DNA of 38,884 nt, taken from the NCBI RefSeq assembly GCF_000612585.1, contig NZ_JFCA01000062.1:1-38884 (forward strand), written 5' to 3'. The notes below the pieces were generated by a model. It searched no databases, was not told where the DNA came from, and was given only the letters and a program-made list of their open reading frames with translations. A program made the translations under genes and the position numbers. The DNA comes from Pseudomonas sp. CHM02 (lineage in GTDB: Bacteria; Pseudomonadota; Gammaproteobacteria; Pseudomonadales; Pseudomonadaceae). The number at the start of each line of letters is the position of its first letter. Position 1 is the stretch's first letter. Below, piece after piece: positions 24,002 through 34,161 of this stretch.

Positions 24002-24691
24002 ATGTCCCAATCCCCACCCCCCAGCCAACTCGCCTACGTCCTGCACAGCCGCGCCTACCGCGAGACCAGCGCCTTGGTGGACTTCCTCACGCCCCAAGGC
24101 CGCCTGCGCGCGGTGTTGCGCAGTGCGCGGGGCAAGGCAGGCACATTGGCGCGGCCCTTCGTGGCCCTGGATGTGGAGTTTCGCGGCAAGAGCGAGCTGA
24201 AAAATGTCGGTCGCATGGAAAGCGTCGGCACTTCTGCCTGGCTCAATGGCGAGGCGCTGTTCAGCGGCTTCTACCTCAATGAACTGTTGATCCGCCTGCT
24301 CCCTGCCGAAGACCCCCATCCGGCAGTCTTTGATCACTATGCCGCCACCTTGTTAGCGCTGGCCGAAGGCCGTCCTCTGGAACCACTGCTGCGCGCCTTC
24401 GAGTGGCGCCTGCTCGACGACCTGGGTTATGGCTTCGAACTGGCCAATGACCTGCACGGCGATCCCATCGCCGCCGACGGCCTGTACCGCCTGCAGGTCG
24501 ATGCCGGCCTTGAGCGCGTGTACCTGTTGCAACCCGGCCTGTTCCAGGGCACCGAGCTGTTGGCCATGAGCGAAGCGGACTGGACGGCGCCCGGTGCCTT
24601 GTCTGCCGCCAAGCGCCTGATGCGCCAGGCGCTGGCCGTGCATTTGGGCGGACGGCCGCTGGTCAGTCGCGAGTTGTTTCGAAAGCCCTGA
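24002..24691 (+). CDS. recO: DNA repair protein RecO
   Basis: Recombination mediator that, with RecR, loads RecA onto SSB-coated gaps (RecFOR pathway). The 229-residue product has the N-terminal OB-fold (AYVLHSRAYRETSALVDFLT, GRLRAVLRSARGKAG) and a helical C-terminal half. No zinc-finger cysteines are visible in the C-terminal part, as is common in gammaproteobacterial RecO. The ATG at 24002 follows GAGG at 5 nt spacing. It is 183 nt after era, a gap filled by the inverted repeat, and 51 nt before pdxJ. Confidence 0.93.
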   Translation: MSQSPPPSQLAYVLHSRAYRETSALVDFLTPQGRLRAVLRSARGKAGTLARPFVALDVEFRGKSELKNVGRMESVGTSAWLNGEALFSGFYLNELLIRLLPAEDPHPAVFDHYAATLLALAEGRPLEPLLRAFEWRLLDDLGYGFELANDLHGDPIAADGLYRLQVDAGLERVYLLQPGLFQGTELLAMSEADWTAPGALSAAKRLMRQALAVHLGGRPLVSRELFRKP

Positions 24692-24742
24692 CATCCCCGT
24701 GTATGCTGTGCACCGATTCTTTCCCTTTTCAGGAGCGCTTCC

Positions 24743-25486
24743 GTGACCACCAGCAATCGCATTCTCCTTGGCGTCAACATCGACCACGTCGCTACCCTGC
24801 GCCAGGCCCGGGGCACTCGCTACCCTGACCCGGTCAAGGCCGCGCTGGACGCCGAAGAAGCGGGCGCCGACGGCATCACCGTGCACCTGCGCGAAGACCG
24901 TCGCCACATCCAGGAGCGCGACGTGCTGCTGCTCAAGGACGTGCTGCAAACCCGCATGAACTTCGAGATGGGCGTCACCGAAGAAATGATGGCCTTCGCC
25001 GAGCGCATCCGTCCGGCGCACATTTGCCTGGTGCCGGAAACCCGTCAGGAACTGACCACCGAAGGCGGCCTCGACGTGGCCGGCCAGGAAGCGCGGATCA
25101 AGGCCGCCGTGGAGCGCCTGTCGAAGATCGGCGCTGAAGTGTCGCTGTTCATCGACGCCGACGAGCGCCAGATCGAAGCCTCGCGCCGCGTCGGTGCGCC
25201 GGCCATCGAACTGCACACCGGCCGTTACGCCGATGCCACCACGCCGACCGAAGTGGCCGACGAGCTGCAACGCATCATTGACGGTGTGAGCTGTGGCCTC
25301 AAGGAAGGCCTGATCGTCAACGCCGGCCATGGCTTGCATTACCACAACGTCGAGGCGGTGGCCGCGATCAAGGGCATCAACGAGCTGAACATCGGCCATG
25401 CGCTGGTGGCTCATGCGCTGTTCGTCGGTTTCAAAGGCGCCGTGGCCGAGATGAAAGCCCTGATCCTGGCCGCCGCCAAGCACTAA
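24743..25486 (+). CDS. pdxJ: Pyridoxine 5'-phosphate synthase PdxJ
   Basis: Condenses 1-deoxyxylulose 5-phosphate with 3-amino-2-oxopropyl phosphate to pyridoxine 5'-phosphate in vitamin B6 synthesis. A 247-residue TIM barrel with the family start RILLGVNIDHVATLRQARGT, then ADGITVHLREDRRHIQERD, MNFEMGVTEEM and the phosphate-binding GLIVNAGHGLHYHNV. The GTG at 24743 has a clear AGGAG (24731-24735) at 7 nt. It is the last gene of the rnc-era-recO-pdxJ group; a decayed REPIN follows. Confidence 0.96.
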   Translation: MTTSNRILLGVNIDHVATLRQARGTRYPDPVKAALDAEEAGADGITVHLREDRRHIQERDVLLLKDVLQTRMNFEMGVTEEMMAFAERIRPAHICLVPETRQELTTEGGLDVAGQEARIKAAVERLSKIGAEVSLFIDADERQIEASRRVGAPAIELHTGRYADATTPTEVADELQRIIDGVSCGLKEGLIVNAGHGLHYHNVEAVAAIKGINELNIGHALVAHALFVGFKGAVAEMKALILAAAKH

Positions 25487-25487
25487 A

Positions 25488-25574
25488 CCTGTGGGAGCCG
25501 GCTGCGGGCGATGCAGGCAACTCGATTGTTAAGTTGCACCCAAGTGGTGCTATCGCCGGCATGCCAGCTTCTAC
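25488..25574. repeat. Degenerate REPIN between pdxJ and copper oxidase
   Basis: Imperfect arms (CTGTGGGAGCCGGCTGCGGGCGATG and TATCGCCGGCATGCCAGCTTCTAC) flank a centre with its own stem GCAACT/AGTTGC. Several mismatches show decay. The remaining gap to 25693 shows no gene; a GAGG ribosome site is at 25684-25687. Confidence 0.65.
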
Positions 25575-25693
25575 CATTGATCTGCGGTGAATTCGGCCAT
25601 GCGGCAATGCGAAGCCTTACTGTTTAGCCGGTGCAGGTGTATCGTATCTGCCCTTTGCAGGCTCTGGGCCTGCGACCGATACGTGAGGTTGTT

Positions 25694-27076
25694 GTGTCCC
25701 GATCCTTTTCCCGTCGACAAATCCTGGGTGGTCTCGCAGGCCTGGCCGTAGTGGGGGTGGGGGCCGGTGGCGCCTACCGCTACTGGCTGGGGAAAGTCGC
25801 CGAGGCCGAAGCGGGGCACGACTACGAGTTGATCGCCGCACCGCTCGACGTGGAGCTGGTGCCGGGGCACAAGACCGAAGCCTGGGCATTCGGGCCCTCC
25901 GCGCCGGGCACCGAATTGCGCGTGCGCCAGGGTGAATGGCTGCGGGTGCGCTTTATCAACCACCTGCCGGTCGCCACCACCATTCACTGGCATGGCATCC
26001 GCCTGCCGCTGGAAATGGACGGCGTGCCCTACGTCTCGCAATTGCCGGTGCTGCCCGGCGAATACTTCGACTACAAATTCCGCGTGCCTGACGCCGGCAG
26101 CTACTGGTATCACCCCCATGTGAACAGCAGCGAAGAACTTGGCCGTGGCCTGGTCGGCCCGTTGATCATCGAAGAGCGCGAACCCTCCGGTTTCAAACAC
26201 GAGCGCACCCTCAGCCTGAAAAGCTGGCATGTGGACGAAGAGGGCGCTTTCGTGGCCTTCAGCATTCCCCGTGAAGCCGCGCGTGGCGGCACGGCCGGTC
26301 GGTTGTCGACGATCAATGGCGTGTCCCAGGCAGTGATCGATTTGCCGGCCGGGCAGATCACCCGCGTGCGCCTGCTCAACCTCGACAACACCTTGACCTA
26401 TCGCATCAATATTCCCGACGTCGAAGCGCAGATCTACGCGCTGGACGGCAACCCCATCGAGCCGCGCCCACTGGGCAAGGAGTACTGGCTGGGCCCGGGC
26501 ATGCGCATCTGCCTGGCGATCAAGGCACCGCCGGCCGGCGAAGAACTGTCGATCCGCAATGGTCCGGTGCGCCTTGGTACGTTCCGTTCGGTGGCCAATA
26601 CCGATGCACCGACCGACTGGCCGCCGGCGTTGCCCGCCAACCCGATCAGCGAGCCGGACCTGGCCAATGCCGAGAAACTCAACTTCAATTTCGAATGGGT
26701 AGGCTCCGTTTCGGTCAATGTCGACAACGGCAAGCCGCCAAGCCTGTGGCAGATCAACGGCAAGGCCTGGGACATCACCGACAAGACCTGCGCCGACCGC
26801 CCGATTGCCAAGCTGGAGAAGGGCAAGAGCTACATCTTCGAATTGAAGAACATGACCCAGTACCAGCACCCGATCCACCTGCACGGTATGAGCTTCAAAG
26901 TGATCGCTTCTAACCGCCACAAGGTGATCCCGTACTTCACCGACACTTACCTGCTGGGCAAGAACGAACGCGCACGCGTGGCGTTGGTGGCGGATAACCC
27001 CGGAGTGTGGATGTTTCACTGCCATGTGATCGACCACATGGAAACCGGCCTGATGGCCGCCATCGAGGTGGCGTGA
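25694..27076 (+). CDS. Tat-exported multicopper oxidase
   Basis: A 460-residue laccase-type oxidase, probably periplasmic. The N-terminus MSRSFSRRQILGGLAGLAVV is a Tat signal. Copper ligands are HWHG (98-101), YHPH (139-142), HPIHLHG (392-398) and HCHVIDHMETGL (442-453); the T1 cysteine is C443 with H448, and the axial position is Leu453, which usually raises the redox potential. No Met-rich insert typical of CueO is seen, so a metal-oxidase role is unproven. The GTG at 25694 is chosen because GAGG lies 6 nt upstream and it begins the Tat signal. It overlaps tadA by 1 nt; the same pair occurs in P. aeruginosa as I recall. Confidence 0.9.
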   Translation: MSRSFSRRQILGGLAGLAVVGVGAGGAYRYWLGKVAEAEAGHDYELIAAPLDVELVPGHKTEAWAFGPSAPGTELRVRQGEWLRVRFINHLPVATTIHWHGIRLPLEMDGVPYVSQLPVLPGEYFDYKFRVPDAGSYWYHPHVNSSEELGRGLVGPLIIEEREPSGFKHERTLSLKSWHVDEEGAFVAFSIPREAARGGTAGRLSTINGVSQAVIDLPAGQITRVRLLNLDNTLTYRINIPDVEAQIYALDGNPIEPRPLGKEYWLGPGMRICLAIKAPPAGEELSIRNGPVRLGTFRSVANTDAPTDWPPALPANPISEPDLANAEKLNFNFEWVGSVSVNVDNGKPPSLWQINGKAWDITDKTCADRPIAKLEKGKSYIFELKNMTQYQHPIHLHGMSFKVIASNRHKVIPYFTDTYLLGKNERARVALVADNPGVWMFHCHVIDHMETGLMAAIEVA

Positions 27077-27567
27077 TGCGTCAGGTTCGCCCCACCGCGA
27101 TCATCGACCGCAGCCGCGACCAGGACTTCATGCGCGAAGCCCTGGCACTTGCCACGCAAGGCGCCGCGTTGGGTGAAGTGCCCGTCGGCGCGGTGCTGGT
27201 ACAGGACGGTGAAATCATCGGCCGTGGCTTTAACTGCCCGATCAGCGGCAACGACCCCAGCGCCCATGCCGAAATGGTCGCCATCCGCGCCGCCGCGCAA
27301 GCCATCAGCAACTACCGCCTGGTGGGCAGCACGCTGTATGTAACGCTGGAGCCGTGCAGCATGTGCGCCGGGCTGATCGTGCACTCAAGAATTGCGCGGG
27401 TGGTGTATGGCGCACTGGAGCCCAAGGCCGGGATCGTGCAAAGCCAGGGGCAGTTTTTTACCCAGGGCTTTCTGAATCATCGGGTGTTGTTTGAAGGCGG
27501 TGTGTTGGCAGAAGAGTGTGGGGCGGTGTTGAGCGAATTCTTCAAGGCGCGCCGGGCAAAAGCCTGA
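27076..27567 (+). CDS. tadA: tRNA-specific adenosine deaminase TadA
   Basis: Converts adenosine-34 of tRNA-Arg(ACG) to inosine. The 163-residue cytidine-deaminase-fold enzyme has the zinc motif HAE (H64, E66) and PCSMC (93-97, with C94 and C97). The ATG at 27076 shares a base with the stop of the multicopper oxidase (TGATG), so translation is coupled to it. The first ten residues are not clearly conserved, and an initiation further in (M19) is less likely because it would remove part of helix 1. A REPIN follows. Confidence 0.94.
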   Translation: MRQVRPTAIIDRSRDQDFMREALALATQGAALGEVPVGAVLVQDGEIIGRGFNCPISGNDPSAHAEMVAIRAAAQAISNYRLVGSTLYVTLEPCSMCAGLIVHSRIARVVYGALEPKAGIVQSQGQFFTQGFLNHRVLFEGGVLAEECGAVLSEFFKARRAKA

Positions 27568-27575
27568 CTCGCTCT

Positions 27576-27663
27576 CTGTAGGAGTCCGGCTTGCCGGCGA
27601 TGGTGGCAGTGAGATTTGCATGGATCTCGCGGCCGCCATCGCCGGCAAGCCGGGCTCCTACAG
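27576..27663. repeat. REPIN (GCCGGCAAGCCGGC type)
   Basis: Near-perfect inverted arms CTGTAGGAGTCCGGCTTGCC... (27576-27603) and ...GGCAAGCCGGGCTCCTACAG (to 27663) differ by a single base and flank a 32-nt centre. It lies between the converging tadA and cmoB genes and may help separate the two transcripts. Confidence 0.85.
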
Positions 27664-27673
27664 GGTTGGTGGT

Positions 27674-28630
27674 TTATTTCTTGGCGATGATTACCGCTCG
27701 CATCGGCGCTGGCAGCCCTTCGATGGTTTTGCTGTGATCTTCCGGATCAAGGAAATCACTCAGCGACTGGTACTTCATCCACTCCGTCCCACGCTGTTCT
27801 TCAACCGTGGTCACGCTCACATCCACACAGCGCACGTCGCTGAAGCCTGCACGGCGCAGCCACAGCATCAGGGCCGGCACTGACGGCAGGAACCACACGT
27901 TGCGCATCTGCGCGTAGCGATCTTCCGGCACCAGCACTTGCTGCTGATCGCCTTCGACCACCAATGTTTCCAGCACCAGTTCGCCGCCCTTGACCAGGGT
28001 GTCCTTCAGCGCCAGCAGATGCTCGATCGGCGAACGGCGGTGATAGAACACACCCATGGAAAATACGGTGTCGAAGCCTTCCAGGTTCGGCGGCAGGTCT
28101 TCGAACGGGAACGGCAGGTGCCAGGCCTTGGGCTCGGCCAGGTAACGTTGCACGGCCTGGAACTGGCAGAAGAACAGCCAGTTGGGGTCCACGCCAATCA
28201 CGCTGTCGGCACCGGCGCCGAGCATGCGCCACATGTAGTAGCCGTTGCCGCAGCCGACATCGAGGATGCGCTTGCCTTTCAGATTCAGGTGCGGCGCCAC
28301 GCGCGACCACTTCCAGTCCGACCGCCATTCGGTGTCGACATGCACGCCGAACAGGTGGAACGGGCCTTTGCGCCATGGGCTCAGGCCCATCAGCGCCGTG
28401 CGCATTTGTGCGCGGGTATCGTCGTCGCAGTCGGTGTCGAGTGTCAGGCCATTGAGCAAATCCACTTCGCTGGGCTGAATGGCAGGCAGCGCATCCAGCG
28501 CGCTCTGCCAACGCTCCAGGTCGCCATGACCTTTTTCCATCTTGCTATCGAGTTGCGCTTGCAGGCCCTGGGCCCACACGGCCAGGGGAGTGCCGACCAG
28601 ATGGCGGGCGAGGGGGGACAGATCAATCAT
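27674..28630 (-). CDS. cmoB: tRNA U34 carboxymethyltransferase CmoB
   Basis: Transfers the carboxymethyl group from carboxy-SAM to 5-hydroxyuridine-34, giving uridine 5-oxyacetic acid in tRNAs that read wobble positions. The 318 residues show GVHVDTEWRSDWKWSRVAPHL, the SAM-fold motif ILDVGCGNGYYMWRM and FSMGVFYHRRSPIEHL, all characteristic. The start overlaps the cmoA stop by 4 nt (ATGA), coupling production of carboxy-SAM and its user. Confidence 0.96.
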   Translation of the reverse strand: MIDLSPLARHLVGTPLAVWAQGLQAQLDSKMEKGHGDLERWQSALDALPAIQPSEVDLLNGLTLDTDCDDDTRAQMRTALMGLSPWRKGPFHLFGVHVDTEWRSDWKWSRVAPHLNLKGKRILDVGCGNGYYMWRMLGAGADSVIGVDPNWLFFCQFQAVQRYLAEPKAWHLPFPFEDLPPNLEGFDTVFSMGVFYHRRSPIEHLLALKDTLVKGGELVLETLVVEGDQQQVLVPEDRYAQMRNVWFLPSVPALMLWLRRAGFSDVRCVDVSVTTVEEQRGTEWMKYQSLSDFLDPEDHSKTIEGLPAPMRAVIIAKK

Positions 28631-29370
28631 GGCAAGGCAATCAACGAGGCAAAGTTAAGACACTGGAACCACGGCACGACTTTCGAGAACCCGGCCGCCA
28701 GCAGGCGTTCGCGGTGTTCTTCGAGGCTGTCGGGCTTCATGACGTTTTCGATGGCGCTGCGCTTCTGGGCGATTTCCAGTTCGCTGTAGCCGTTGGCACG
28801 TTTGAACGCGATGTGCAGGTCGGTGAGCAACGCGTGTTCTTCAAGGTCATTGAAGCGCAGCTTCTCCGAGAGGATCAGCGCACCGCCTGGCAGCAGCGAT
28901 TGGCGGATGCGCGAGAGCAACGCCAGGCGTTCATCGGGGGCAATGAACTGCAGGGTGAAATTCAGCGCCACCACCGAGGCCGGCGCAAATTGCAACGCGA
29001 GGATATCGCCCTCGATCACTTCAACCGGCAGCAGTTCCTGGAACATCGAGTCCTGGCCATTGAGGTATTCACGGCAACGCTCGACCATCGCCGCCGAGTT
29101 ATCCACCGCGATCACCCGGCAGCCGTCGGTGCGCACATGGCGGCGCAGGGCCTGGGTGACAGCGCCGAGGGATGAGCCCAGGTCATACAGCACACTATTG
29201 GGCTGGGCAAATTGCGCCGCGAGTACGCCGAGGTTCTCGACGATGGTCGGGTAACCTGGCACCGAGCGCTTGATCATGTCCGGGAACACCCGCACCACGT
29301 CTTCGTTAAAGGCGAAGTCCGGCACCTGGGGCAGGGGCTGGGCGAATAGGCGATCGGGTTCTTTGCTCAC
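28627..29370 (-). CDS. cmoA: Carboxy-SAM synthase CmoA
   Basis: Makes carboxy-S-adenosylmethionine from SAM and prephenate for CmoB. The 247-residue product shows DRLFAQPLPQVPDFAFNEDV near the start, VLYDLGSSLGAVTQALRRH as the nucleotide-binding loop and LNFTLQFIAPDERLALL. The GTG at 29370 (MSKEPDRL) is chosen over an upstream ATG frame because it has GGAA at a suitable distance and gives the family start. It is coupled to cmoB by a 4-nt overlap. Confidence 0.95.
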   Translation of the reverse strand: MSKEPDRLFAQPLPQVPDFAFNEDVVRVFPDMIKRSVPGYPTIVENLGVLAAQFAQPNSVLYDLGSSLGAVTQALRRHVRTDGCRVIAVDNSAAMVERCREYLNGQDSMFQELLPVEVIEGDILALQFAPASVVALNFTLQFIAPDERLALLSRIRQSLLPGGALILSEKLRFNDLEEHALLTDLHIAFKRANGYSELEIAQKRSAIENVMKPDSLEEHRERLLAAGFSKVVPWFQCLNFASLIALP

Positions 29371-29405
29371 GACTGTTCCGGCGACAAGGGGGAAAGGCCG
29401 GCATT

Positions 29406-30062
29406 TTAGCCAACTTGGTCCTCGGATGCGCGGGTTGTCTGATGGAAAGCCGATGCTGTGATGCCCCACTGGCCGAGCCAATACGTGATGATCAGCAAAT
29501 ACGGCGCTGCCTCGAATGCCAGCACAAACCGATTGATACCAATCAACGTGTCGGAAAACACAAACGACGCCGCACCCGCCGCCGCCAGCAGCGCCGAACG
29601 CTTGGGCACATCACTGCCCAATCGCGCCAGTGCGCGCCATAGCATGGCACTGATCACCAACGCATAAACCACCACCGGTATGAGCAAATCGCCGAGGCCG
29701 TGGGAAATCAGGATGCTTAGCAGCACTGTACCCACGCCTAGCGCCAGCACCAACGGCAGCAAGGCCAGGCGCCGGCAGTCACTGAAATAAGCCTTGAGAT
29801 ACGCCAGGTGCGCAAACAGGAACGCACCGAGGCCAAAGATGAACAGGTCGCCCGGCCAGGCGAGCAGTACATCGCCCACCAGCGAAAAAATCAGCCCCAG
29901 GCTGATCCAGCGTCGATAGTCGGTGGGCGGTGCATCATGCAGCCAGCCGAGCAGCGCCAGGACCGGCAGCGGCTTGACCAGCAGGCACAGCAAGGTGGCA
30001 TGAGTGGTCAGGCCGTAGATAAAGGTGCCGGCGCCCATCAACGCAAGAATCAGCCATGGCAT
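29406..30062 (-). CDS. YhhN/TMEM86-family lysoplasmalogenase
   Basis: A 218-residue multi-pass inner-membrane protein with about eight hydrophobic helices, resembling the YhhN/TMEM86 family. Some members hydrolyse the vinyl-ether bond of lysoplasmalogens. Conserved acidic residues occur in FSLVGDVLLAWPGDLFIFGLG and FVFSDTLIGINRF, the two family signature regions. Pseudomonads are not known plasmalogen producers, so the natural substrate is unclear. The ATG begins 1 nt after the stop of the inhibitor lipoprotein gene, so the two form one transcription unit. Confidence 0.82.
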   Translation of the reverse strand: MPWLILALMGAGTFIYGLTTHATLLCLLVKPLPVLALLGWLHDAPPTDYRRWISLGLIFSLVGDVLLAWPGDLFIFGLGAFLFAHLAYLKAYFSDCRRLALLPLVLALGVGTVLLSILISHGLGDLLIPVVVYALVISAMLWRALARLGSDVPKRSALLAAAGAASFVFSDTLIGINRFVLAFEAAPYLLIITYWLGQWGITASAFHQTTRASEDQVG

Positions 30063-30063
30063 A

Positions 30064-30453
30064 TCAGTTCACCGTAATGGCGCAGTCAAAGGTTTCGACG
30101 GGTTCGGCTTCCGGCTCCCAGGGTTGCTGGGAGGTCAGGCGCAAACGGCCCTGGCCCGCTGCAAAGGCCTGGAAACGCCAGGTCGACTGGCCACCGCCGC
30201 CGATCACTCCGGATTCCGCGCTGCTGTAGACCTCGGGGCTCAGTGCGCGCAGCACGCCGCCAGCGGAGTCCTGGATGGCCCAGCGGTAACCGGTGGTGGG
30301 GTTGCTGGGCAGGGTGAGGATCAGGTTCTGCCCGGTTTTAAGCTGGAGCGGGCAGGCGCTCTGGTTTTCCACGGTGACGTTTTGCTTCGGTGCACTGGCG
30401 CACGCGGCCAGCAGGGCAAGGCTCAAGGGGAGAAGCAGGCGGGCAGCGGTCAT
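30064..30453 (-). CDS. Chagasin-family (I42) protease-inhibitor lipoprotein
   Basis: A 129-residue predicted lipoprotein: signal peptide with lipobox LAAC (acylated C18), then an Ig-like chagasin fold. The three inhibitor loops are visible: NPTTGYRW (51-58), GGGGQSTWRF (85-94) and QPWEP (110-114). C34 and C124 could form a disulfide. Family members inhibit papain-type cysteine proteases, and the lipid anchor would place it in the envelope. The ATG at 30453 has GGAG 6 nt upstream; the longer frame reads into a REP and is rejected. It is followed 1 nt later by the lysoplasmalogenase gene. Confidence 0.85.
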   Translation of the reverse strand: MTAARLLLPLSLALLAACASAPKQNVTVENQSACPLQLKTGQNLILTLPSNPTTGYRWAIQDSAGGVLRALSPEVYSSAESGVIGGGGQSTWRFQAFAAGQGRLRLTSQQPWEPEAEPVETFDCAITVN

Positions 30454-30542
30454 GGAGGCTCCGTTGTTTGGCGACGAAGACCGAGCATAACCGAAGATGA
30501 GACAAGGTGTGACAGGAGGGATTTGTGTTGTTGTGACAGACG

Positions 30543-30628
30543 CCATCGCGGGCAAGCCCGCTCCCACATTTGACCGATTTGTCATCAACAACACCGATCC
30601 CTGTGGGAGCCGGGCTTGCCCGCGATGA
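30543..30628. repeat. REPIN (GCGGGCAAGCCCGC type)
   Basis: Arms with cores ATCGCGGGCAAGCCCGCTCC (30545-30564) and the complementary GGAGCCGGGCTTGCCCGCGAT, with one extra base, flank a centre of about 34 nt. It lies between the inhibitor gene start and the lon stop. Confidence 0.82.
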
Positions 30629-30653
30629 GGCCAGACCAGGCACTACATAACTA

Positions 30654-33074
<2,421 letters not shown>

Positions 33075-33104
33075 GGGGCACCTGCATAAGGAAGTATGGA
33101 GGTT

Positions 33105-33132
33105 AGATGGGGCGGGGCAGCGGTGGTTTCAA
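33105..33132 (-). promoter_or_regulatory. Sigma-32-type heat-shock promoter of lon
   Basis: On the minus strand TTGAAA (33132-33127) is followed after 14 nt by CCCCATCTA (33112-33104). This fits the sigma-32 consensus CTTGAA-(13-17)-CCCCATnT very well. It lies about 30 nt upstream of the lon start codon. Confidence 0.72.
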
Positions 33133-33171
33133 TGGTCGCGGCGAGATAGCAACATTTGGAATGATGTGCGG

Positions 33172-34161
33172 TCAGCTGATTTTGTGCAGGTAGGCCGGCA
33201 ATGGCTGTTCGGGCAGTACTGAGAGCACCTTCAAGCGCTGCAACATGCGCTGGCGTGCCCGCTGCAAATGCTCGCGCAGATTCAGCGCCGCCGCGTCAAA
33301 CGCGCCATGCAGCAGCAACTCCAGAATCAATCGATGTTCGGCAAGCATGGCCGGATCGGCGCCGATCCCCAGCAAACGGTAGAAAATCCGGCTGATGATC
33401 ATCGGGCTCTGGCCCTGGCGGATCAGCGCGGCGATCTTGCGATTCTGCAGGCCGGCCAGGCAGCGCTGGTGCAAGTCTTCCTCGATCTGTTCGATGGCCT
33501 CCAGGCTGCAATGGGGGCTGTCCTGGGCATCCAGCACGCGTTGCAGCATGGCTTCCAGCAGCTCGCGGTCGAGGTTGGGGGCGCTCTGGCGCAGGGCTTC
33601 GGGCTCCAGGCAGGCGCGCAGCTCGTAGTCCTCGGTGACTTCACGCGCGGTCAAAGGCCCGGCCAGCCATTGGGAGTAGGGCTCCTTTTCCACCAGGCCG
33701 CGGTCGCGCAGGCGCATCAGTGCTTCGCGCACCACCGCGCGGCTGACGCCGTAGTGGTCGGCTGCGGCTTGTTCGTCCAGGCGGTAATGGCCGAAAGCAA
33801 TGCAGGTGGACAGCGCCGCACCGATTTCCTCAACGATGCGCTCGCCCAGCGGCCGCGTGTCCACCAGCTCATCTTCACCGTTAAGGCCCAGGTGTGCAGG
33901 GCTCAAGGGCAGGCGCAGCGGTTCCATGGGCAGGCCATCGGGGTTGATCAGATAACCCCGGCCGTTGAAGCGGCAGATCAGGCCCTCTGCGTGCAGCAGG
34001 TCCAAGGCCTTGCGTACTGGTACGCGGCTAGTGCCGAACAATTCGGCCAGCGGTGCTTCCAGCAAGACCAGGCCATGGCGCGCAGTGCCGTTGACGATCG
34101 CATCACGCATCACCTGGTGAATCATCGCGTAACGGGAGGCCGAGGCGGACACTGCTTTCAT
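33172..34161 (-). CDS. GntR-family regulator with two winged-helix domains
   Basis: A 329-residue transcription factor. The first GntR winged helix is about 8-75, with recognition region LAELFGTSRVPVRKALDLLHAEGLI. A second complete winged helix occupies about 105-170, with AAADHYGVSRAVVREALMRLRDRGLVEKE. An FCD-type all-helical ligand domain follows (about 175-315, YELRACLEPEALR...EIEEDLHQRCL...EHRLILELLLHGAFDAA). Two DNA-binding domains in one chain are unusual. The ATG at 34161 is preferred; the upstream ATG at 34206 lacks a ribosome site. It is divergent from the amidase operon and probably controls it through the palindromes at 34456-34480. Confidence 0.85.
   Translation of the reverse strand: MKAVSASASRYAMIHQVMRDAIVNGTARHGLVLLEAPLAELFGTSRVPVRKALDLLHAEGLICRFNGRGYLINPDGLPMEPLRLPLSPAHLGLNGEDELVDTRPLGERIVEEIGAALSTCIAFGHYRLDEQAAADHYGVSRAVVREALMRLRDRGLVEKEPYSQWLAGPLTAREVTEDYELRACLEPEALRQSAPNLDRELLEAMLQRVLDAQDSPHCSLEAIEQIEEDLHQRCLAGLQNRKIAALIRQGQSPMIISRIFYRLLGIGADPAMLAEHRLILELLLHGAFDAAALNLREHLQRARQRMLQRLKVLSVLPEQPLPAYLHKIS

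Noticed and set aside
25571..27037. Minus-strand open frame of 488 codons
   Set aside because: It lies fully opposite the multicopper oxidase, whose copper motifs are all intact, and its translation has low complexity with no recognisable domain. Long antisense frames are common in GC-rich genomes.
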